In this document: positions 46,722 to 58,215 of the stretch, in pieces
Position numbering within the stretch: the stretch's first letter is position 1
How the letters are laid out: each line of letters starts with the position of its first letter
From: Arachis hypogaea
Taxonomy: Eukaryota > Streptophyta > Magnoliopsida > Fabales > Fabaceae
NCBI RefSeq assembly: GCF_003086295.3
Contig: NC_092039.1
Span: 74,047,649 to 74,111,648 of the forward strand
Length of the DNA: 64,000 bases
Direction: 5' to 3'
The notes under the pieces: generated by a model
The model's database searches: none
What the model was told of the DNA's origin: nothing
What the model saw: the letters and a program-made list of their open reading frames with translations, nothing else
Made by a program: the position numbers and the translations under genes

Positions 46722-49058
46722 TCACAGATGCTCAGAGCAATGTTGGAACCTCCCAACACCAAACTTAGAGTTTGAATGTGGGGGTTCAACACCAAACTTA
46801 GAATTTGGTTGTGGCCTCCCAACACCAAACTTAGAGTTTGACTGTGGGGGCTCTGTTTGACTCTGTTTTGAGAGAAGCTCTTCATGCTTCCTCTCCATGG
46901 TGACAGAGGGATATCCTTGAGCCTTAAACACAATGGATTCTTCATTCACTTGAATGATCAATTCTCCTCTGTCCACATCAATCACAGCCTTTGCTGTGGC
47001 TAGGAAGGGTCTGCCAAGGATGATGGATTCATCCATGCACTTCCCAGTCTCTAGGACTATGAAATCAGCAGGGATGTAATGGTCTTCAATTTTTACCAGA
47101 ACATCCTCTACAAGTCCATAAGCTTATTTTCTTGAATTGTCTTCCATCTCTAGTGAGATTCTTGCAGCTTGTACCTCAAAGATCCCTAGCTTCTCCATTA
47201 CAAAGAGAGGCATGAGGTTTACACTTGACCCTAGGTCACACAAGGCCTTCTTGAAGGTCATGGTGCCTATGGCACAAGGTATTGAGAACTTCCCAGGATC
47301 TTGTCTCTTTTGAGCTAGTTTCTGCCTAGACAAGTCATCCAGTTCTTTGGTGAGCAAAGGGGGTTCGTTCTCCCAAGTCTCATTACCAAATAACTTGTCA
47401 TTTAGCTTCATGATTGCTCCAAGGTATTTAGCAACTTGCTCTTCAGTGACATCTTCATCCTCTTCAGAGGAAGAATACTCATCATAGCTCATGAATGGCA
47501 TAAGTAAATCTAATAGAATCTCTATGGTCTCAGTGTGAGCCTCAGATTCCCATGGTTCCTCATTAGGGAACTCATTGGAGGCTAGTGGACGTCCATTGAG
47601 GTCTTCCTTAGTGGCGTTCACTGCCTCTCCCTCCTCTCCGAATTTGGCCATGTTGATGGCCTTGCACTCTCGTTTTGGATTTTCTTCTGTATTGCTTGGA
47701 AGAGTACTAGGAGGGAGTTCAGTAATTTTCTTACTCAGCTGACCCACTTGTGCCTCCAAGTTTCTAATGGAGGACCTTGTTTCAGTCATGAAACTCTGGG
47801 TGGTTTTGATTAGATCAGAGACCATGGTTGCTAAGTCAGAGTGGCTCTACTTAGAATTCTTTGTCTGTTGCTGAGAAGATGATGTAAAAGGCTTGCCATT
47901 GCTAAACCTATTTCTTCCACCATTATTGTTGTTGAAACCTTGTTAAGGTCTCTGTTGATCCTTCCATGAAAGATTTGGATGATTTCTCCATGAAGGATTA
48001 TAGGTGTTTCCATAGGGTTCTCCCATGTAATTCACCTCTTCCATTGAAGGGTTCTCAGGATCATAAGCTTCTTCTTCAGATGAAGTGTCCTTAGTACTGC
48101 CTGGTGCAGCTTGCATTCCAGACAGACTTTGAGAAATCATATTGACTTGCTGAGTCAATATTTTGTTCTGAGCCAATATGTCATTCAGAGTATCAATCTC
48201 AAGAACTCCTTTCTTCTGATTTGTCCCATTGTTCACAGGATTCCTTTCAGAAGTATACATGAATTGGTTATTTGCAACCATTTCAATCAGTTCTTGAGCT
48301 TCTGCAGGCGTCTTCTTCAGATGAAGAGAGCCTCCAGCAAAACTATCCAATGACATCTTGGACAGTTCAGACAGACCATCATAGAATATACCTATGATGC
48401 TCCATTCAGAAAGCATGTCAGAGGGACACTTTCTGATTAATTGTTTGTATCTTTCCCAAGCTTCATAGAGGGATTCTCCTTCCTTCTGTCTGAAGGTTTG
48501 GACTTCTACTCTAAGCTTACTCAATTTTTGAGGTGGAAAGAACTTTGCCAAGAAGGCATTGACTAGCTTTTCCCAAGAGTTCAGGCTTTCTTTAGGTTGT
48601 GAATCCAACCATATTCTAGCTCTGTCTCTTACAGCAAAAGGGAATAGCATAAGTCTGTAGACCTCAGGGTTAACCCCATTGGTTTTGACAGTGTCACAGA
48701 TTTGCAAGAACTCAGCTAGAAACTGATGAGGATCTTCCAATGGAAGTCCATGAAACTTGCAATTCTGTTGCATTAGAGAAACTAATTGAGGCTTAAGCTC
48801 AAAGTTGTTTGCTCCAATGGCAGGGATAGAGATGCTTCTCCCATAGAAGTCGGGAGTAGGTGCAGTAAAGTCACCCAGCACCTTCCTTGCATTGTTGGCA
48901 TTGTTGTTGTTTTCGGCTGCCATGTCTTCTTCTTTGAAGATTTCTGTTAGGTCCTCTATAGAGAATTGTGCTTTAGCTTCTCTTAGCTTTCGCTTTAAGG
49001 TCCTTTCAGGTTCAGGGTCAGCCTCAACAAGAATATTTTTGTCTTTGCTCCTGCTCAT
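46722..49058 (-). pseudogene. Gag-protease of H with three in-frame stops
   Basis: One frame throughout, 778 codons, colinear with the 779-aa protein of A (one codon shorter near residue 43). TAA at about 47942, TAG at about 47850 and TAA at about 47122 each stand where A has CAA or CAG (Gln), single C-to-T changes. Gag core, CDLGSS protease site and three NSKFGV-type repeats at the end are all present. Otherwise it looks young. Confidence 0.92.
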
Positions 49059-50418
49059 ATAAAAGAGAAAAGAACAAGAAAATATGGAATCCTCTATGTC
49101 ACAGTATAGAGATTCCTTGAGGTGTCAGAGGAAAAGAAAAATAGAAGGAAGAGGTAGAAAATTCGAACTTATCAAGGAATGATGGAGTTCGAATTGTGCA
49201 TCAAGGAGGAGTGTTAGTCCATAAATAGAAGGATGTGAGAAGAGGGGAAGCAATTTTCAAAAATTAAGTAAAAGATTTTTAAAAACATTTTGAAAAACAC
49301 TAATTGATTTTCGAAAACCAAGAGTGAAAAAGAAATCAAGTGATTTTTGAAAAAGATTTTGAAATTAGAAATCAACAAGATATGATTGAAAACTATTTTG
49401 AAAAAGATGTGAGAAAAATATATGATTTGAAAAGTTATGGTTTTAAAAAGATGTGATTGAGAAGATATGATTTGAAAAATAATTTAAAAAGATTTGATTT
49501 TAAAAATTAATGACTTGGCTAACAAGAAAAGATATGACTCAAACATTAAACCTTTCTCAACAGAAAAGGCAACATACTTGAAATGTTGAATCAAATCATT
49601 AATTGTTAGCAAGTATTTTTGAAAATAGAAAGAAATTGATTTTGAAAACATGTGATTGAAAAGATATGATTTGAAAAAGATTTGATTTTAAAAAAATTTT
49701 AAAAACTTGAAAAAAATTTGCATTAAAAACAAAATCTTCCCTCTTGTGCCATCCTGGCGTTAAACGCCCAGAATGGTATACATTCTGGCGTTTAACGCCC
49801 AAAACACTACCCTTTTGGGCGTTAAACGCCCAGCCAGGCACCCTGGCTGGCGTTTAAATGCCAGTTTGCCTTCCTCACTGGGCATTTTGAACGCCTAGCT
49901 TTTTCTGCATAATTCCTCTGCTGTATGTTCTGAATCTTCAATTCTCTGTATTATTGACTTGAAAAGACACAAATTAAAATTTTTTTGGATTTTTAATAAT
50001 GAGGAATAATCAAAATGCAACTAAAATCAAATAAATAATGGATGCAAGACACCAAACTTAGAAGTTTGTATACTATTGACACTAACAAAATGAGAATGCA
50101 TATGAGAAACAACAAAACACCCAAAAACAAGAGAATTTAAAGATCAGAGCAAGTAAATCATCAAGAACAACTTGAAGATCAATGAAGACATATGATAAAT
50201 GCAAGAAGAACAGAAACATGCAATTGACACCAAACTTAAAATGAGACTAGACTCAGACAAGAAATATTTTTGATTTTTTATGATTTTTTTAATTTTTTTG
50301 GATTTTTCGAAAATTAAGTGGAAAAGAAAATAAAGATATCAAAATTCTTAATGAGAATTCCAGGAATCATGCAATGTTAGTCTAAAGCTTCAGTCTAAAG
50401 GAATTAGACATGGCTAGC
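49059..50418 (-). other. Leader of H, part 1
   Basis: Reverse of A's leader: A-rich GATATGATTTGAAAA repeats (49260-49720), motif cluster (49750-49900), two ACACCAAACTTA motifs (50050, 50228). No gene. Split by J. Confidence 0.65.
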
Positions 50419-52157
50419 TGATGAGCGGATAATTTGTATGCTTTTTAGCATTGTTTTTAGTATGTTTTTGGTATGATATAGTTAGTTTTTAGTATGTTTT
50501 TATTAGTTTTTAGTTAAAATTCACTTTTCTGGATTTTACTATGAGTTTGTGTGTTTTTCTGTGATTTCAGGTATTTTCTGGCTAAAATTGAGGGACCTGA
50601 GCAAAAATCTTATTCAGAGACTGAAAAGGACTGCAGATGATGTTGGATTCTGACCTCCCTGCATTCGAAGTGGATTTTCTGGAGCTACAGAAGCCCAATT
50701 GGCGCGCTCTCAACGGCGTTGGAAAGTAGACATCCTGGGCTTTCCAGCAATATATGATAGTCCATACTTTGCCCAAGATTTGATGGCCCAAACCGGCGTT
50801 CAAAGTCACCCTCAGGAATCCCAGCGTTAAACGCTGGAACTGGCACCCAAATGGGAGTTAAACGCCCAAACTGGCACCAAAGCTGGCGTTTAACTCCAAG
50901 AAGAGTCTCTGCACGAAAATGCTTCATTGCTCAGCCCAAGCACACACCAAGTGGGCCCGGAAGTGGATTTTTATGTCATTTACTCATTTCTGTACACCTT
51001 AGGCTACTAGTTTTCTATAAGTAGGACCTTTGACTATTGTATTAGGGGGTCTTTCGATCTTTGGATCTTTTGATCATGTTTTTATGATTGAACCCTCTTT
51101 GGGAGGCTGGCCATTCGGCCATGCCTAGACCTTATGCTTATGTATTTTCAACGGTGGAGTTTCTACACACCATAGATTAAGGTGTGGAGCTCTGCTGTAC
51201 CTCGAGTATTAATGCAATTACTATTGTTCTTCCATTCAATTCCGCTTGTTCTTGTTCTAAGATATCACTTGTTCTTCAACTTGATGAATGTGATGATCCA
51301 TGACACTCATCATCATTCTCACCCATGAACAAGGTGACTGACGACCACTCTTGTTCTACAAGCGATCAAGGCTCTAGTGAATATCTCTTGGATTCCTGAT
51401 TGCACGATGCATGGTTGATCGCCTGACAACCGAGTGCTCGTCTGACAAACGAGCCAACCATTTCGTGAGATCAGAGTCTTCGTGGTATAGGCGAGAACTG
51501 ATGGCAGCATTCAAGAGAATCCGGAAGGTCTAACCTTGTCTGTGGTATTCTGAGTAGGATTCAATGGCTGAATGACTGTGACGTGCTTCAAACTCCTAGT
51601 GGGTGGGGCGTTAGTGACAGACGCAAAAGAATCGATGGATTCTATTCCGGCCTGACCGAGAATCGACAGATGAATTCCGCTATGCTGTGACAGAGCATAT
51701 GCAGTCGCTTTCACTGAGAGGATGGGAGGTAGCCATTGACAACGGTGAAACCCTACACAAGCTTGCCATGGAAAGGAGTAAGAAGGATTGGATGAAGACA
51801 GTAGGAAAGCAGAGAGACGGAAGGGAAGGCATCTTCATGCGCTTATCTGAAGTTCCTACCAATGAATTACATAAGTATCTCTATCTTTACCTTTGTGTTA
51901 TTTTCGTTCATCACCATTACTATTTGAGTTTGCCTGACTAAGATTTACAAGATGACCATAGCTTGCTTCAATACTAACAATCTCCGTGGGATCGACCCTT
52001 ACTCGCGTAAGGTTTATTACTTGGACGACCCAGTGCACTTGCTGGTTAGTTGTGCGAAGTTGTGTAATGCCATGGTATTGAGCTACCAAGTTTTTGGGGT
52101 TCATGACCGGGGATTATGAGAGTTGTGAAAAAGTATTGTTCACAATTTCGCGCACCA
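50419..52157 (+). mobile_element. Solo FIDEL-like LTR J
   Basis: TGATGAGCGG...TTTCGCGCACCA, 1739 bp, TSD CTAGC at 50414-50418 and 52158-52162. No internal sequence. Its last 90 bases contain ACCAAGTTTTTGGGG...GACCGGGGATT, a PBS-like stretch inside the LTR. TATAAGTA at about 51017 is in the TATA position. Confidence 0.95.
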
Positions 52158-52330
52158 CTAGCCAAGCTTCAGCAGGACATTGCATTCAAGAGCTAAATTG
52201 ATGAAAATCAATCAGCTTTGGTGATGATAAGAACATCACCTTGAAACACTAGAATTCATTCTTAAGAACTCTGAAGAAAAATACCTAATCTAAGCAACAA
52301 GATGAACCGTCAGTTGTCCAAACTCAACAA

Positions 52331-52348
52331 TCCCCGGCAACGGCGGCA
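52331..52348 (-). other. Primer binding site of H
   Basis: Minus strand TGCCGCCGTTGCCGGGGA, one mismatch to the tRNA-Asp complement, six bases inside the 5' LTR. Confidence 0.9.
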
Positions 52349-52354
52349 AAAACT

Positions 52355-53980
52355 TGGTGCACGAAATTGTGATCATCAATGGCGCCATCAACATGGTACG
52401 CTCAATTGCAATCTCAACTTTTTATCACAACTTCGCACAACTAACCAGCAAGTGTACTGGGTCGTCCAAGTAATAAACCTTACGCGAGTAAGGGTCGATC
52501 CCACAGAGATTGTTGGTATGAAGCAAGCTATGGTCACCTTGTAAATCTTAGTCAGGCAGATTCAAATGGTTATGGATAATGTATGAATAAAACATAAAGA
52601 TAAAGATAAAGATACTTATGTAATTCATTGGTGAGAACTTCAGATAAGCGAGTGGAGATGCTTTGTCCCTTCCGTCTCTCTGCTTTCCTACTGTCTTCAT
52701 CCAATCCTTCTTACTCCTTTCCATGGCAAGCTGTATGTAGGGTTTCACCATTGTCAGTGGCTACCTCCCATCCTCTCAGTGAAAATGTTCAACGCACCCT
52801 GTCACGGCACGGCTAATCATCTGTCGGTTCTCAATCAGGTTGGAATAGAATCCAGTGATTCTTTTGCGTCTGTCACTAACGCCCAGCCTTCAGGAGTTTG
52901 AAGCTCGTCACAGTCATTCAATCATTGAATCCTACTCAGAATACCACATACAAGGTTTAGACCTTCCGGATTCTCTTGAATGCCGCCATCAGTTCTAGCT
53001 TATACCACGAAGATTCCGATTAAGGGATCCAAGAGATAAGCATTCAAGCCTTGTTTGCTTGTAGAACAGAAGTGGTTGTCAGGCACTCGTTCATAAGTGA
53101 GAATGATGATGAGTGTCACATAATCATCACATTCATCATGTTCTTGGGTGCAAATGAATATCTTAGACAAAGAATAAGCCGAATTGGATAGAAGAACAAT
53201 AGTAATTGCATTAATACTCGAGGTACAGCAGAACTCCACACCTTAATCTATGGTGTGTAGAAACTCCACCGTTGAAAATACATAAGAACAAAAGTCTAGG
53301 CATGGCCGTGAGGCCAGCCCCATAAACATGATCAAAAGATTCAAAGATCTAAAGATGAAAATACAATAGTAAAAGGTCCTATTTGTAGAGAACTAGTAGC
53401 CTAGGGTTTATAAAGATGAGTAAATTACATAAAAATCCACTTTCGGGCCCACTTGGTGTGTGCTTGGGCTGAGCATTGAAGCATTTTCGTGTAGAGACTT
53501 CTCTTGGAGTTAAACGCCAACTTTTGTGCCAGTTTGGGCGTTTAACTCCCATTCTTGTGCCAGTTCCGGCGTTTAACACCGGGCAGTTTTGAGCTGATTT
53601 GGAACGCCAGTTTGGGCCATCAAATCTCGGGCAAAGTATAGACTATTATATATTGCTGAAAAGCCCAGGATGTCTACTTTCCAAAGCCGTTGAGAGCGCG
53701 CCAATTGGGCTTTTGTAGCTCCAGAAAATCCACTTTGAGTGCAGGGAGGTCAGAATCCAACAGCATCTATAGTCCTTTTCAGCCTCTGAATCAGATTTTT
53801 GCTCAGGTCCCTCAATTTCAGCCAGAAAATACCTGAAATCACAGAAAAACACACACATAGTAAAGTCCAGAAAAGTGAATTTTAACTAAAAACTAATAAA
53901 AATATACTAAAAACTAACTAAAACATACTAAAAACATACTAAAAACAATGCCAAAAAGCGTACAAATTATCCGCTCATCA
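52355..53980 (-). repeat. 5' LTR of H
   Basis: 1626 bp, plus reading TGGTGCACGAAATTG...TATCCGCTCATCA. Very similar to 42216-43833; a few indels account for the 8-bp length difference. Confidence 0.95.
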
Positions 53981-54670
53981 ATTCCCTAACTAGAATCTTC
54001 GTGGTATAAGCTAGAACCCTTTGGCGGCCACTCTTGAGGATCCGGAAAGTATAAACCTTGTCTGTGGTATTCTGAGTAGGATTCAAGGATTGAATGGCTG
54101 TGACGAGCTTCAAACTCGCGATTGTTGGGCGTGATGACAAACGCAAAAGAATCAATAGATTCTATTCCGACATGATCGAGAACCGACAGATGATTATCCA
54201 TGCTGTGACAGAGCATTTGGACCATTTTCACTGAGAGGATGGGATGTAGCCATTGACAACGGTGATGCCCTATATACAGCTTGCCATGGAAAGGAGTATG
54301 AAGGATTGAAAGTAAGAAAGCAGTATGTTGCAGAGATTCAACAGGGACAAAACATCTCCAAACACTTATCTGAAATTGCCGCCAATGATTTACATAAGTA
54401 TTTCTATATTTATTTTATGCTTTATTTATTATTATTTTCGAAAACCACTATAACCATTTGAATCCGCCTAACTGAGATTTGCAAGATGACCATAGATTGC
54501 TTCATACCAACAATCTCCGTGGGATCGACCCTTACTCACGTAAGGTATTACTTGGACGACCTAGTGCACTTACTGGTTAGTTGTGCGAAGTTGTGACAAA
54601 GTGTTATTCACGTTTGAGAGCGCTACCAAGTCTTCGGCGCCATTGTTGATGATCACAATTTCGTGCACCA
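53981..54670 (+). repeat. FIDEL-like LTR I, right part
   Basis: Resumes after the H TSD and ends TTTCGTGCACCA. The U5 hairpin at 54531-54546 has loop TCAC. It ends directly at E pol sequence with no PBS. The family-level match is weaker than for H or J, so this is an older insertion. Confidence 0.88.
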
Positions 54671-56845
54671 CAAGCCTTCCAAGATTTCAAAAGATTCCTG
54701 GGACAACCACCTATCCTAACTCGACCGCGAGAAGGAGAACCACTCATATTGTACCTCACGGTATGAAGTCAGGCAGTAGCCTCAGCACTAGTTCGAGAAG
54801 ACGACAGTGGGCAACAACCTGTATACTTTATCAGTAAAGCATTACAAGGATCCAACCTGAACTACCAAAAAATAGAAAAATTTTCCTACGCTCTCATACT
54901 AACATCTCGACGACTTCGTCCATACTTCTAAGCTCACACTATTAGGGTTCAGACCAACCAACCCATAAAAGGGATTTTACAGAAAACAGACCTAGCAGAC
55001 AGAAGCTTGCAATGGGCAGTCGAGTTGTCCGAGTTCGATCTTCAATACGAATCTCGGACAGCCATCAAATCACAATACCTAGCCGACTTCATTGTAGAAT
55101 TTACAGACACACCAGAAATCCCCACAGAATGGAATCTTTACGTGGACGGGTCCTTAAATAAAACTGGAAGCGGCGCAGGTGTGATAATTGAAAATGACCA
55201 AGGAACCCAAATCGAACTCTCCCTCAAATTTGGGTTCCCTGCCTCGAACAACCAAGCGGAATATGAGGCACTACTAGCTGGTTTGAAGCTGGCTAGGAAC
55301 GTTGGAGCTCAAAAGCTTATCATCTTCAGCGACTCACAAGTAGTCACTTCACAACTAGCAGGAAGCTACCAAGCCAAAGATCCCACCATGAAAAAGTACT
55401 TGGATAAAATCAGGGAACAGATCGAACAACTCAGAGAATATGAGGTTCGTCACATACCCCGAGAATAGAATGCCTGAGCTGACGTACTCTCAAAACTAGC
55501 CAGCACCAAACCAGGGGGCAACAATAGAAGCCTCATCCAAGAAATTCTGTAGAACCCATCAATCTCGGAAGAAGAAAAATTCCTAGTCATAACAGGTCAG
55601 GATCAAGGATGAATGACTCCCATAATTAATTACCTCAAAATAGAAACACTCCCCACAGAGGAAAAGGAGGCAAAGAGGTTAAAACGGGAGGCACAATACT
55701 ACACTATGATAAACAACACTCTATACAAAAGAGGAATTTCAAAACCATTGTTAAAATGTGTGGCGACTTCCAACACAAAGAAGGTCCTAGAAGAGGTACA
55801 CAGTGGCATTTGTGGCAATCATCTCAGAGCGCAAGCACTTACCAAAAAAGTACTCCGGGCAGGATTTTATTGGCCAATTCTACAAAAACAAGCTACAGAG
55901 TTCGTAAAGACATGTCCACCATGTCAAAAACATGCCAACTTTCACATCGCCCCGCCAGAAGAAGTCATCAGCGTGACCTCACCTTGGCCATTCGCAAAAT
56001 GGGGACTCGACCTTCTTGGACCCTTTTCTCAGGGATCGGGACAAGTTAAATTCCTCATAGTAGCGGTAGACTATTTCACAAAGTGGATTGAGGCAGAACC
56101 CCTAGCTAATGCCACTGCTCAAAGAAGTTGAAAATTTCTATATAGGAACATTGTCACAAGGTTCGGGGTTCCATACTCCATTACCACAGACAATAGTACC
56201 CAATTCATAGATGCAGGCTTCAGAAAGTTGGTGGCCGACTTGAACATAAAACAACAATTCACTTCCATAGAACATCCCCAAGCCAATGGACAAGCCGAAG
56301 CTGCCAACAAAGTCATATTGGCTGGGCTGAAACAGAGATTACAGGACGCAAAGGGAGCCTGGGGTGAGGAGCTCCCACAAGTCCTATGGGCATATCGAAC
56401 AACACCACATTCTACCACAAAGGAATCACCCTTCCGATTAGCGTATGGAATGGAGGCAATAATCCCAGTAGAGATTGAAGAAGGATCGCCTAGAGTGATC
56501 CACTATAGTGAAGAAGCCAACTCCCAACTTTAAAGGGAAGAACTCGACCTACTTCCAGAAGTCCAAGAAAGAGTTCGGATTACGGAAGAAGCATTAAAAC
56601 GTCGAATGGCTTCGAGATACAATCAAAAGGTAGTACAGTGAGTTTTTACTGAGAACGACCTCATCCTAATTCGAAATGATATCAGAACAACCCGACCTGG
56701 AGAAGGAAAGTTGGCAGCAAACTGGAAAGGACCCTACCGAGTCATAGAAGTACTGGGAAAGGGCTACTACAGACTGTCCAAACTCGATGGGCGAGAGCTT
56801 CCTAGGTCATGGCATGCCTGCAACTTAAGAAGGTACTACAGTTAG
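54671..56845 (+). pseudogene. E pol: RT end, archaeal-type RNase H, integrase
   Basis: One frame from FQDFKRFLGQPPILTRP to the stop at 56845, broken only by in-frame stops. RNase H: WNLYVDGSLNKTGSGAGVII and NNQAEYEALLAGLKLARNVG, the archaeal-type RNase H of Tat elements. Integrase: HSGICGNH...CPPCQKH zinc motif, KWGLDLLGPF, FLIVAVDYFTKWIEAEPLA, HPQANGQAEAANKVILAGLK, WAYRTTPHSTTKESPFRLAY, and a C-terminal WKGPYRVIEVLGKGYYRLSK. About eight stops, nearly all explained by one transition each. The RT palm is missing. Confidence 0.92.
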
Positions 56846-57289
56846 GCATGATATAGGATCTTAGGATAAAGCGCACTCTTTTTCCTGAAAAGGTTTTTTA
56901 ATGAGGCGCCAAGCCAAGACCTACAAATCACCTGACTTAGAAGATAAAACTCCCGCATGTATATATTTGCATTTTCTTATGAATAAAATCTGTTTAGATC
57001 TTCTACAAATCCTCAAGCCGCATTAATCTGAAACATTCATCATCCGATTATAAGGCTACAGATCGGCAGAAAAAGAAAATTAAATTCACTACACGATCAC
57101 GATAAAGACCAACAGAGATGAAAACCAAATTCATTAAAAGGTCGACCAAACGAGGATTAAACCCAATTTCTACAAAATCGGCAGAGATGAAAACAGAATA
57201 ATGCAAGAAGTTATCGAAAGTGATCCATAGAAAGGACCTGACGAGGTCTTAATAAAATGGATTCCTAAAAAATAACTTAAAGACTAGCC
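56846..57289 (+). other. 3' untranslated region of E before tandem repeats
   Basis: AATAAA at about 56982 could be a polyadenylation signal. No gene seen. Confidence 0.5.
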
Positions 57290-57840
57290 AATGTAAAGAA
57301 GTCAGACCAGTCGCAATAACCGAAGTTATAAGTAAATCCTTGGAAAGAGGTCTGGCCAACCCTATAAAAAAGGATTACTATAACTTAGAAGGGCACGACA
57401 TGATAAAGTCGGCCCAAAACATAAAGTTATAAAAGTAATCCCTAAAAGAGACCTGAACAAGGTACAAGAAAGAGGATTACAAAAATAACTTAGAAGGGCC
57501 CGACATGATGAAGTTGGCCCAAGACACAAAAGTTATAAAAGTAATCCTTGAAAAAGACTGGAACAAGGTCCAAGAAAGAGGATTACAAAAATAACTTAGA
57601 AGGGGCCGACATGATGAAGTCGGCCCAAAACACAAAAGTTATAAAAGTAATCCCTGAAAGAAACCGAAACAAGGTCCAAGAAAGAGGATTACAAAAATAA
57701 CTTAGAAGGTCTGACATGATGAAGTCAGCCCAAAACACAAGGTTACAAAAGGAAATTCCTGAAAGAGACCTAAACAAAGGTCCAAAAAAGAGGATTACTA
57801 ACAACGACCTGGACAAAACCAACATGACGAAATCGACCTC
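57290..57840 (+). repeat. 106-bp tandem repeat, about five copies
   Basis: AGGATTAC recurs at about 57371, 57473, 57579, 57685 and 57791 (spacing 102, 106, 106, 106), followed each time by AACTTAGAAGG...GACATGATGAAGTCGGCCC and GTTATAAAAGTAATCC. Copies 2-4 are most alike. It lies between integrase and the antisense gene. Confidence 0.88.
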
Positions 57841-58215
57841 TCAAAAACCTTAAGAGACCTGAACAAGGTCCAAACAAAACAAATTACTGAAAATAACCAT
57901 CAGGCAAAAGCTCAAGGGAATCAAGCCAATCCAAAAAGGTCAGACAATGAAAGTTCCAACACCCCCAAAACCTAGAAAGGTACCAAAATGAGTGCAGACA
58001 GATATGTTACGAAAAACACAAGTTATAATAATAACAAACTCAAAGGGCTATCAAAACTAGCCCCAAGAGCTTGGAAATTGCTTTGTTTTTCAAGATAAAA
58101 GTTGCTAAACAAGCAACTAGGAATGTAGCAAAAGTCAGTACCACTAGTTACAAAATATAAAGAGTTCAAAAAAGCCCACAAGTCGGGCTGTCCACACAAA
58201 CATCCAGAAAATTCA

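Larger units (their letters stand above)
42216..53980 (-). mobile_element. Complete FIDEL-like non-autonomous element H
   Basis: Bounded by TSD ATTCC at 42211-42215 and 53981-53985. Minus orientation: 5' LTR 52355-53980, PBS 52331-52348, leader (split by solo LTR J), gag-protease 49058-46722, accessory ORF 45851-44728, 3' LTR 42216-43833. Same organisation as A, no RT or integrase. Confidence 0.96.

Noticed and set aside
55756..56049. 97-codon frame inside E integrase
   Set aside because: Out-of-frame shadow of the integrase pseudogene.
57290..57840. Possible CRISPR-like array
   Set aside because: Plant nuclear retroelement context; units are contiguous tandem repeats without constant repeat/variable spacer structure.
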